Shown: positions 18,577-26,511 of the stretch, piece after piece
Layout of the letters: every line of letters begins with the position of its first letter
Position numbering within the stretch: position 1 is the first letter of the stretch
Origin: an uncultured Prevotellaceae bacterium
Lineage (GTDB): Bacteria; Bacteroidota; Bacteroidia; Bacteroidales; Bacteroidaceae
DNA length: 64,000 bases
Reading direction: 5' to 3'
NCBI GenBank assembly: GCA_900318815.1
Contig: ONMA01000010.1
Span: 62,001 to 126,000 of the forward strand
Made by a program: the position numbers and the translations under genes
The notes under the pieces: generated by a model
Told to the model about the DNA's origin: nothing
Seen by the model: only the letters and a program-made list of their open reading frames with translations
Database searches by the model: none

Positions 18577-19485
18577 ATGGTGAGAATGGCAATAGTCAAG
18601 ATACCCAACGTCGCAGAGGAAGTTCGCATAGGCTACAGCTTCAACTACCTCGTCCGCGTCATTGCCGAGACCGAGGCCGCCGAGGCCGTGCAGTGGGACT
18701 TCACCGGCGTCACATTCCTGCACCCCTTCTTCCTTGCCCCGCTCTCCATCTACAAGAACACCTCTGGCAAGAACATTGAGTGCATCAACATCCCCCTGCG
18801 CATTCAGTCCTACCTCAACAGCATCTGCTTCGACCGCATGCTCCACTTCGGCAGCGAGAAGCGCGAGGACGTCGAGGCCGTGATACAGAAATACACCGAC
18901 AAGACCTACCTCCCCTTGTGCAGTTTCGCCATGACCGATGCCAACAAGGACACCTTCGGCTCCATCATCCAGTCCGTGCTCACGAAGCAGGCAGGCATCG
19001 GAAGGGGCGGATCCTCGCTCAGCTACCTCATCAGCGAACTGCTCGACAACATCTACGAGCACTCACGCAGCAGCTACGGCTACGTATTCTCGCAATATCT
19101 GGAGCGCGAGGGCGTCATCGACCTCTGCATCGCCGACCGAGGCATCACCATCGCGGGCAGCTTCCAACAGGCCGGGCTCTATCAGGACGAGATAGACGGC
19201 AGCGAGACCGAGGCCCTGAAGCTGGCCAACGAGGGCTATTCCACCAAGAACCGCCCCGAGGCTGAGAACCGTGGCTACGGCATCTCCACCTCGAAGGAGA
19301 TGCTCGTCGTGGGCATGAAGGGAGCCTTCTTCATGCTCTCCGGCGGTGCCTTCCACCGCTACGAGAACTGTGCCAACGACTACATCGACCTGCGCAACCT
19401 CTTCCGCTGGCAGGGCACCGTCATCCTTATGCGCATCCCCGTCGTCCTGCCCGAAGGATTCAACTACATCGACTATTTAGAATAA
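18577..19485 (+). CDS. GHKL ATPase with an N-terminal STAS-like region
   Basis: 302 residues, soluble. The first 100 or so residues contain DFTGVTFLHPFFLAPL, which looks like a STAS-type beta-alpha unit. The second half has the GHKL N-box SELLDNIYEHSR (about 148-160), the G1-like IADRGITI and the lid GYGISTSKEML, as in anti-sigma-factor kinases. Starts at 18577 and 18586 are both possible; AAGGAA stands 3 nt before the first. The gene is followed 7 bp later by a STAS-like protein, an arrangement reminiscent of RsbW/RsbV partner switching. No sigma factor is nearby. The REC-PP2C phosphatase at 31466 could be the missing third component, which is inference. Confidence 0.7.
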   Translation: MVRMAIVKIPNVAEEVRIGYSFNYLVRVIAETEAAEAVQWDFTGVTFLHPFFLAPLSIYKNTSGKNIECINIPLRIQSYLNSICFDRMLHFGSEKREDVEAVIQKYTDKTYLPLCSFAMTDANKDTFGSIIQSVLTKQAGIGRGGSSLSYLISELLDNIYEHSRSSYGYVFSQYLEREGVIDLCIADRGITIAGSFQQAGLYQDEIDGSETEALKLANEGYSTKNRPEAENRGYGISTSKEMLVVGMKGAFFMLSGGAFHRYENCANDYIDLRNLFRWQGTVILMRIPVVLPEGFNYIDYLE

Positions 19486-19492
19486 GAAAGAT

Positions 19493-19837
19493 ATGACACA
19501 GACCATCAGACTACAGGACATCTACAGTGCCGACCTCTACACACGCTCCCGTGCTTCCGAACTGCGTGCGAGCATCAGTCCCGAGGCCGACCAGGTGACG
19601 CTCGACTTCGAGGGCATCGGCTTCATGTCGCGCTCGTTTGCCGACGAACTTTGCAACATCATGGACGACCAGAAGGCCGTGCGCTTCCAATTCGTCAACC
19701 GCACCGCCGACATCGAGGCCATGATGCAGAAGGTGGCCGATGGCCGCAGCCGTGAGCGCAAGCGCGGCGTAGGCAACGCCAAGATGTACGAGTTCACCGA
19801 CATGGAGAAGCTCTCCGAGTTCCTGCTGGCCATGTAG
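19493..19837 (+). CDS. STAS-like DUF4325 protein
   Basis: 114 residues. DFEGIGFMSRSFADELCN is the conserved core of STAS-like DUF4325 proteins, small domains usually encoded next to a GHKL ATPase, as here. The N-terminal strand VTLDF and the serine-rich MSRS correspond to the region phosphorylated in anti-sigma antagonists, though no phosphorylation is shown for this family. It was probably expressed with the ATPase upstream (7-bp gap). No T-rich hairpin was seen after the stop. Confidence 0.75.
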   Translation: MTQTIRLQDIYSADLYTRSRASELRASISPEADQVTLDFEGIGFMSRSFADELCNIMDDQKAVRFQFVNRTADIEAMMQKVADGRSRERKRGVGNAKMYEFTDMEKLSEFLLAM

Positions 19838-20093
19838 ATTTCTATAAAAGGTATCTACGATTTTAACCAACCGACACGACATTAAACGAGACGGGATTTC
19901 AACGATGAGAAAGATTGAGGGGATAAATTCTCTAAGGTACGCGCGATTGAAGAGGCGCGCGGGTCGCCCGCGTCAAGATACGGCTTTTCTTGCATTTACG
20001 CAAGGGAGGCCTGATTGTTTTTTTTGTATATATCGATTTACCAATTTATCTATTTTAGCCGCGTCAGCGGCATTAGGATAATGACAAACTCGA

Positions 20094-20312
20094 AGGAGGG
20101 TGCCACCGAAAGCCACGGCGGACGGCTCCGCCCTCCTTGGAGAAGACGTAGTTGTAGTCGGCCTGCAGGGTATAGATGCCGTTACCCGTCTCAGGATCCA
20201 TGCCGTTGTAGGGAGTGAACACACAGAGGTTGTGGCCTGCCACGTAGGCACGGGCGTTCTTGATGTAGCCGCCAAACCACTTGGGATTGAAGGTGTAGCG
20301 ACAGGAGCCGTA
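20094..20312 (-). pseudogene. Fragment of a SusC/RagA-type TonB receptor C-terminus
   Basis: The minus strand encodes about 72 residues including YTFNPKWFGGYIKNARAYV, GHNLCVFTPYNGMDPE and YTLQADYNYVF, which match the C-terminal strands of SusC-family receptors. There is no start, and the frame breaks down on both sides. It is the only recognisable sequence in the 550-bp gap 19838-20386 and is a deletion remnant. Confidence 0.7.
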
Positions 20313-20386
20313 TGTGTTTGCGCAATTTAGGTGAAGCTGATATACTAAAACTGGAGTGTAGGGCGTTATTGTGATAAGAGAAGAAT

Positions 20387-23104
20387 GTGCAGATGAAACA
20401 ATTTAACAACGAGCAACGGCGAGTGATTGAGGCGTGGGGCGGTCGTCATTTAGTGCTGGCCCCGCCGGGATGCGGCAAGACGGCGGTGCTGGCCGAGCGC
20501 ATCGTGTGGGCACATGAACAGCGGGGTGTGCCGTTTAAGGACATGGCCTGCCTGACATTTACCAACCGTGCAGCGAGGGGAATGCGCGAACGTATCTACG
20601 AGCGGTTGCCGCAATGTGAAGGACTCGACGAGTTGTTCGTGGGCAACGTGCATCGTTTCTGCTCGAAGTTCCTGTTTGAACAGGGCGTAGTGCCAGAGAC
20701 GACCGCCATCATCGATACGGACATGTCGATCAGCATCATTGCCGACTACCTAGGCGAGGACGAACTGAAGGTGTTGGGCGAGGCGAAGCACCGGCAACGC
20801 TATTCGCAGGTTATCAACCTGCAACATCTGATGTACCAGTGTCAGAAAGGCTATCCTGGAAGGCTGATGGTACACAGGGAGGCACTGCCTGCGAGTGTAC
20901 TCAGGGAACTGTGCGTGGCCTTCGGTCTGAGCTACTCGCAGGCCTCGACGGTAGAGCTGTATCAGCATGCCGCATACTATCGCGACCAGCATGCCCTGTT
21001 GAGCAGCGAGGCACTGTGGATGTTGGAGGCTCTCTATGCGGCAGGCTGCTATGAGCGCTACAAGCGGGAGAACGACCTGCTGGACTTCGAGGACTTGTTG
21101 CTCAGGGCGTATGATGAGATGTCGGGTTTTAGAGGAGAGTGGAGAGAGGAGAGAGGAGAGAGGATAGAGGAGAGTGGAGAGAGGAGAGAACTAAGAAAAT
21201 ACAACTGGATTCAAGTCGACGAGGTGCAGGACCTGAATCCGCTCCAGCTGGCCATTGTCGACCTGTTTACCGACGACGAGGCCACGGTGGTGTACTTAGG
21301 CGATGCACAGCAGGCCATTTTCTCGTTCATGGGCGCACAGACCGACACCTTAGAGATGTTGAGGAAAAGATGTCAGGAGAGTGGCGGGCTGCACAATTTC
21401 TATATGAACTACCGGTCGCCGGGCTATCTCTTGGACGTGTTCAACACCTACGCGGAACGGCAGTTGGGCATTGCCCGCGAGCTACTGCCCACTACACAGA
21501 GGCAGACGGAACGCCAGCCGGGCGACTTGCTGCTGATGGATAGCGAGACCAATATTGACGAGACGAACTGGGTGGCCAGGGCCGTACACCGGCTCTACAC
21601 AGGCCATCCCGACGAGTCGGTGGCCGTGGTGGTGGCCTTCAATAGCGATGCCGACGAGGTGAGTGCTGCGCTGACGGCCATGCAAGTGCCTCACTTCAAA
21701 ATCTCGGGCACCGACCTTTTCACTACCCCCGTCGTGCGCTTGCTGCTGGCCCATTTAGGAGTACTCTCTATGGAGCAGAACTTCATTGCCTGGGCTAACA
21801 TCCTGACAGGCATGCACGTGTTTGCTTCCAGTTCGGCCTCGCGCCATTTTGTACGTGTACTGATGGAGCAAGGCATATCGCCGGTAGACTTCATGGACTA
21901 CGACCACTCGACCTACGTGGCTGAGTTCGTGAAGGCGTGGGAGTCGCAGGACTTTGTGGTCTTCGACACGGAGACCACGGGGCTGCATGTAGCCGAGGAC
22001 GATGTGGTGCAGTTGGCTGCCGTGCGAGTGAGGCAGGGCAGGGTAGTGGACGAGCTGAACCTCTTCATAGAGACCGACCGCGAGATACCCGGGATGCTGG
22101 GCGACGTGGTGAATCCCTTGGTGGATGAATACGCCCGGCACCCCCATCTGTCGCATGCGGAGGCCCTGGAACGTTTCGCTGCCTTTGCCAAGGGATGTCA
22201 GCTGTTAGGGCATAACGCCACGTTCGACTATCAAATCCTGTCGTTTCAGATGCGTCGCTATGCACCCGCGATGTCGATGGAACAGCTGTGGCCCTGCTAC
22301 TATGACTCGCTGAAGCTGGCACGGCTGTTGCGGCCACGGTTAGGAAGCTACAAACTGAAGTCGCTCATTGGCGAGTTGGGACTGGAGGGGCAAAACTCGC
22401 ACTTGGCCAATGACGACATCATGGCCACGCTGAACTTGGCCAAAGACTGCTACGAACAGGGACGCGAACGGGTAGGGCGGCAGCTGGAGTTGGTGGCCCG
22501 GCATTGGCGAACGGCCGAGAAACTGCGCCGTCTTTACGGCGAACTGTATCGTGAAGGGCGGGAAAGGCTGTATCAGGTTCCGGCAGAAGGCTCTGCGATG
22601 CCCAGCAATCCGCTGGCCTGTTTCGTGCAGGAAACCTACGACTGGCTGAGGAAGAACGAGGTGGTGGGCGAAGAGCCGAAGCTCCCATATATAATAAGGT
22701 ATATAGAGGAGGAAATGACGGAGGGCGTATGGGACAAGACTGAAAGCAACACCCCTCTCAGGGAGTTGTTAGACCGGCATGTCCAGAACCTCTCGACCAT
22801 GAAAGAGGCCGACCTCTGCGGGTCGGCCAGTATGACGGAGCGCGTGTTTGTCTCTACGGTACACAAGGCCAAGGGACTGGAGTTCGACAATGTGGTGGTC
22901 TATGATGCCGTGGAGGGCAAATATCCCAGCGCATACGCCGATGCGCGTGGCGACGGCGAGGAGGCTCGGAAGTTCTATGTGGCCATCTCGCGAGCCCGTC
23001 GCAGGCTCATCATCACCTATTGCCGCAACAGCCTGAACCGCTGGGGGCGCTGGTTCAGCAAGCAGCTTTCGCCCTATATGGAGAGCATCCGCGGCTATTT
23101 CTGA
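20387..23104 (+). CDS. UvrD/Rep-family helicase with an inserted DnaQ-type 3'-5' exonuclease
   Basis: 905 residues; ATG 20393 is an alternative start. Motif I is APPGCGKTAV (about 24-33), motif II is VDEVQDLNP (about 279) and motif III is GDAQQAIFSFMGA. Between the helicase halves (about 515-690) sits a DEDD exonuclease: FDTETTGL (Exo I), GHNATFDYQIL (Exo II) and HLANDDIMATL (Exo III). The C-terminal motifs STVHKAKGLEFDNVVVYD and YVAISRARRRL complete superfamily 1A. It should unwind DNA 3' to 5' and trim single strands, suggesting repair. An Arg/Glu tract encoded by a GA-rich repeat (21126-21190) interrupts the region just before motif II. Confidence 0.85.
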   Translation: MQMKQFNNEQRRVIEAWGGRHLVLAPPGCGKTAVLAERIVWAHEQRGVPFKDMACLTFTNRAARGMRERIYERLPQCEGLDELFVGNVHRFCSKFLFEQGVVPETTAIIDTDMSISIIADYLGEDELKVLGEAKHRQRYSQVINLQHLMYQCQKGYPGRLMVHREALPASVLRELCVAFGLSYSQASTVELYQHAAYYRDQHALLSSEALWMLEALYAAGCYERYKRENDLLDFEDLLLRAYDEMSGFRGEWREERGERIEESGERRELRKYNWIQVDEVQDLNPLQLAIVDLFTDDEATVVYLGDAQQAIFSFMGAQTDTLEMLRKRCQESGGLHNFYMNYRSPGYLLDVFNTYAERQLGIARELLPTTQRQTERQPGDLLLMDSETNIDETNWVARAVHRLYTGHPDESVAVVVAFNSDADEVSAALTAMQVPHFKISGTDLFTTPVVRLLLAHLGVLSMEQNFIAWANILTGMHVFASSSASRHFVRVLMEQGISPVDFMDYDHSTYVAEFVKAWESQDFVVFDTETTGLHVAEDDVVQLAAVRVRQGRVVDELNLFIETDREIPGMLGDVVNPLVDEYARHPHLSHAEALERFAAFAKGCQLLGHNATFDYQILSFQMRRYAPAMSMEQLWPCYYDSLKLARLLRPRLGSYKLKSLIGELGLEGQNSHLANDDIMATLNLAKDCYEQGRERVGRQLELVARHWRTAEKLRRLYGELYREGRERLYQVPAEGSAMPSNPLACFVQETYDWLRKNEVVGEEPKLPYIIRYIEEEMTEGVWDKTESNTPLRELLDRHVQNLSTMKEADLCGSASMTERVFVSTVHKAKGLEFDNVVVYDAVEGKYPSAYADARGDGEEARKFYVAISRARRRLIITYCRNSLNRWGRWFSKQLSPYMESIRGYF
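21126..21190 (+). repeat. GA-rich low-complexity repeat inside the helicase gene
   Basis: Units of GGAGAGTGGAGAGA and GGAGAGA in tandem encode about 22 residues rich in Arg and Glu (WREERGERIEESGERREL) in frame. The tract stands between an acidic FEDLLLRAYDEM helix and the DEVQD strand, so it lies in a surface loop. Confidence 0.8.
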
Positions 23105-25642
23105 CTATAGTCCGAGTCCGATGCTCAGCATGAACCATCGCCCGCGTTGCGGAACGAGCCTTGTGTTCATGCCGCTGCGGTAGTATTTCGTGTTGAAGAG
23201 GTTGCTCACGTTCAGGCCCAGGGTGAGATTGTCTAACAGCTTGTACTCTGCCCCGGCATCGAGGATGGCCCGTGCATCGATGTCCAGTTCCGACACCAGT
23301 TCGTTTTCGGTCAGCCAGATTTCCTGCTCCAGCAGCTCTGCGCCCTTGGCCAGGTCGCCAATTGTCACATAGTAGACCATTTCTTTGCCAATCTCATATA
23401 ACTTCATCATGGTGCTTAAAGATACGTTATAGGAGGTCTGTCTGCTTTCGAAGGTGAGCTTTGAAAACAGCTTGAGTCGGTTGGTTGCTTTCCAGGCCAG
23501 CACGGTATTGGAGGTGATGGCTGGCGTACAGTTGTTGTCGTCGATGTCTTTATAGCTCAGGTTGAGCTTGAGGGTCTTTATCCACGACAGGTTGAAGTTG
23601 GCCGAAATCCTCTTGGTTTGATAGGAGGCCATGAACTCGGCGCCGATGGTTTTGTTCTTTCCGCTGTTCGAGTGGTTGATGACCTCTGTGAGTATAAGGT
23701 CGTTGGCCTGGTTGTGGAACAGGTTGAGTTCCCAGTTAAGGCCTTTCACCCACTCTGTTCCGGCGAAGGTGAGCTGATAGGAGTGGAGCGATTCGGGTGC
23801 CAAGAGGGAATTGTATTCGTTCTTGACATAGTCAATGTCGTGCGTGCTGAAGAGCTGTAGGAACTGGTTGATTTTCTGGTAGAGATAGGGGGCATCGACA
23901 AACGACTTGGAGTAGCTGAACTTTACGTTCCACTTGGGACGTACAAGGATAAGAGCCAGGCGGGGCGAAAGTTCGTTGATTTTGGAGTCGTTGTAGCGAC
24001 GCTTGTGGTCGTAGCGCACGCCTGCATTGACGATGAACGAGCGCCATTTGTGTTTGAGCTGCAGGAACGCATTGTAGTTGGACTCCTTACCCTTTCCCAC
24101 CTCGGCCAGCAGGGGGCTCTCCGGCATGGACTTGTTAAAGTCGTAGCCTATGCTGTAGCGCACGTCCTCCAGCTTGAAATGGGCATATTCGGCACCGAAG
24201 GTCACGTAGCCCTTGTGTGAGCTGTTGTCAATATAGCTCATGTCGCCTTTCATCTGCCAGCCAAGGGTGGTCTCCTGTCCGTTGATGTAGCGTGACGTGG
24301 CTTCATGTTCCTTGAACAAGTTGACCAGGGTGGTGTCTACACTGATGATTTCTCCGAACTCCGGCACCTTGCTGTCGCTGATGACCTGATAATGGGTCAG
24401 GTCGCTGTTGTCGAAGGTCAGGGCTTGCTCAATATAGACCTTGTCCAGCTGGAAGATATAGCTCAGCCGGCCGTGGTGCGACCGTGTGGCAAAGCCCGGG
24501 TTCAGTCCGTTGAAGGTGCGGTATTTGTCGTAGGAGTAGGACTCGCCGGTGGTGCTGATGGTGAGGGGCGAGATGACCTGCGAGAACTGTGTGTTGTAGA
24601 TGAACTTCAAGTCTTTCCATTTCAGCGAGAGGCCGAATTCGTAGGAGGGCTTGCGTCCGATGGCTCCCACGTTGACCGTGTCGTTAAACAGTCCGCGCTT
24701 GCGGTTTTCCGAGACGACGGGCTGGTTCTCGCCGTCGGCTGTGTAGATGCTGCCCCACAGCAGTATGTCGAGGTCGTAGAAGTGCTTGCCCAGCATGATG
24801 TCGCCGCGCCGCTGTCCGTAGTTGCCAATGCCTGCGTGCATCTTGATGCCGTCAACGTCGGCTCCCTCCTTGGTGATGAGGTTGACCACGGCAGTCAGGG
24901 CCACGCCGCCATAGAGCGACGAGGCCGGGCCTCGCAGCACCTCGATTTGTTTCAGCTTCTCAAGGCTGATGCTGAAGTCGGGACTGGCAATGTTGGTGCA
25001 GTAGCTGTTCAGGCGGTGCCCGTTGAGCATGATGAGGATTTTCTCCTGGCCGTTGCTGAAGATGCCGCGCATGGCAATGTTGATATCGTCGTTACAGTCA
25101 ATGATGTTCATGCCCGGCACGTAGGCTGCCAGTACTTCCTGTAGGTTGCGGGCACCGCTGTTGTGAATCATCTCCTCGGTGATGAGCGTGGTGGGCACGG
25201 GCACCTCGCTGAGGCTCTCGGCCTGGATGGATGCGGTGGTGATGGTCGATGTGCGTCCTTGACGGATGCGCCTCACCATCTCTACGAAGCGGGCCGGGTC
25301 CTGAACCGACGGGCTGTAGTAGGGGTCGAGCCTGAGCAGGTCGGAAGTGCTGGCCTCGGCCTGCTCCATGTCGTCGTTGCCCAGATGGCAGAGTACAATC
25401 AGCCGGTAGGCACTCGGCCGCAGGTTGCTGCTGAAGCTGCCGATGTTGTTTTGCAGCAGGGTCAGCGCGTTGTCTATGTGGCCTATGCGGTATTCCTCCT
25501 CGGCCTGGTCATAGATTTCGCGCTGGGTGTTGCCCTGGGCGTGGAGCATGGAGAGTGAAGGGTGAAGGATGAAGAGTGCTGCCCACAACATCATCCTCCA
25601 GAGCCATTGTTTGGTAGTTCTTTCAGTCATAGCGGTAGCCAT
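23105..25642 (-). CDS. TonB-dependent receptor with an N-terminal TPR-like extension
   Basis: 845 residues. The signal peptide (LWAALFILHPSLSMLHAQ) is partly encoded by a CTTCATCCTTCACCCTTCAC low-complexity string. Residues about 37-140 look like a helical repeat (EEEYRIGHIDNALTLLQ) instead of the usual CarboxypepD-like domain. The plug (about 145-260) has LNGHRLNSY and VLRGPASSLYGGVALTAVVN, and the rest is barrel, ending in RGRWFMLSIGLGL. It is the last gene of the signalling operon, 7 bp after the soluble histidine kinase, so it may be controlled by, or feed into, that system. The substrate is unknown. TonB-ExbBD are not encoded in the window. Confidence 0.85.
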   Translation of the reverse strand: MATAMTERTTKQWLWRMMLWAALFILHPSLSMLHAQGNTQREIYDQAEEEYRIGHIDNALTLLQNNIGSFSSNLRPSAYRLIVLCHLGNDDMEQAEASTSDLLRLDPYYSPSVQDPARFVEMVRRIRQGRTSTITTASIQAESLSEVPVPTTLITEEMIHNSGARNLQEVLAAYVPGMNIIDCNDDINIAMRGIFSNGQEKILIMLNGHRLNSYCTNIASPDFSISLEKLKQIEVLRGPASSLYGGVALTAVVNLITKEGADVDGIKMHAGIGNYGQRRGDIMLGKHFYDLDILLWGSIYTADGENQPVVSENRKRGLFNDTVNVGAIGRKPSYEFGLSLKWKDLKFIYNTQFSQVISPLTISTTGESYSYDKYRTFNGLNPGFATRSHHGRLSYIFQLDKVYIEQALTFDNSDLTHYQVISDSKVPEFGEIISVDTTLVNLFKEHEATSRYINGQETTLGWQMKGDMSYIDNSSHKGYVTFGAEYAHFKLEDVRYSIGYDFNKSMPESPLLAEVGKGKESNYNAFLQLKHKWRSFIVNAGVRYDHKRRYNDSKINELSPRLALILVRPKWNVKFSYSKSFVDAPYLYQKINQFLQLFSTHDIDYVKNEYNSLLAPESLHSYQLTFAGTEWVKGLNWELNLFHNQANDLILTEVINHSNSGKNKTIGAEFMASYQTKRISANFNLSWIKTLKLNLSYKDIDDNNCTPAITSNTVLAWKATNRLKLFSKLTFESRQTSYNVSLSTMMKLYEIGKEMVYYVTIGDLAKGAELLEQEIWLTENELVSELDIDARAILDAGAEYKLLDNLTLGLNVSNLFNTKYYRSGMNTRLVPQRGRWFMLSIGLGL

Positions 25643-25649
25643 TCGCTTT

Positions 25650-26504
25650 TCACTTCTTCTTGATGGGGATGGTAAAGGTGAAGGTGGTTCCCGAGCCGCA
25701 GGTCGACTCGAAGGTGATGCGTCCCTCGTGCTTGTTCTCGATGATGTCGCGCGTGATGCTCATGCCGAGTCCGGTGCCCTGGCCAACGGGCTTCGTGGTG
25801 AAGAAGTTCTCGAAGAGGCGTTCCTTCACGTCGTCGGTCATGCCTTCGCCGTTGTCGGCAATGGTGATGACGAGTTCTTCCGGTACGGGCGAGGTGGGGC
25901 GCAGGGGCACGGGGACGGTACTGACGCTGACGCAGATCTTGGGCTGATAGTCTTTCAGGCCGGAGAGCGACTTGTGCCAGACGGCGTAGCAGGCATTGTT
26001 CATCACGTTGAGTACGGCACGGCTCAGGTCCTGCGGGATGACCATCATCTTGGGGATGCCCTCCTGATAGTCTTCGTGAATGCTGATGTTGAAGTTCTTG
26101 TAGTTGGCCCGCATGGCGTGGTACGACAGCCACACATATTCCCTCACCAGCTTGCACACGTCGGTGGGCAGGAACTCGTTGTCCTTGCCGCGAGAGACGA
26201 GCAGGATGCCTTGGATGATGCTGATGGCCCGCTCTCCGTGTTCCACAATCCTGGCCATGTTCTCCTTCAGGTCGGCCACGATGTCCTCCACTTCCTCACG
26301 GTCGTCCTCTGGCAGGCGGTCCTCGTTGCTCTCTACAATCTCGGTGAGGTCGCTGAGCAGCTTGGTCGACATCTTGCTGAAGTTGATGACGAAGTTCAGC
26401 GGGTTCTGTATTTCGTGGGCAATACCCGCGCTGAGCATTCCCAGCGAAGCCAACTTCTCCTGTTTCTGCAGTTGCTGTTGGAGTGTTTCTATTTGTTCTT
26501 TCAT
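25650..26504 (-). CDS. Soluble sensor histidine kinase
   Basis: 284 residues with no membrane segment. It starts with a short coiled coil, then an H-box GIAHEIQNPLNF with the phospho-acceptor His at residue 30. The ATPase domain has an N-box (VLNVMNNACYAV), G1 (DNGEGM), an F-box (FENFFTTK) and G2 (GTGLGMS). The closely packed gene order (7-8 bp gaps on either side) and the similarity of its DHp and ATPase parts to the C-terminus of the upstream membrane sensor suggest the two came from a duplication. It may supply the histidine that the sensor lacks, for example as a heterodimer; this is inference. Confidence 0.85.
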   Translation of the reverse strand: MKEQIETLQQQLQKQEKLASLGMLSAGIAHEIQNPLNFVINFSKMSTKLLSDLTEIVESNEDRLPEDDREEVEDIVADLKENMARIVEHGERAISIIQGILLVSRGKDNEFLPTDVCKLVREYVWLSYHAMRANYKNFNISIHEDYQEGIPKMMVIPQDLSRAVLNVMNNACYAVWHKSLSGLKDYQPKICVSVSTVPVPLRPTSPVPEELVITIADNGEGMTDDVKERLFENFFTTKPVGQGTGLGMSITRDIIENKHEGRITFESTCGSGTTFTFTIPIKKK

Positions 26505-26511
26505 AAGCTTA

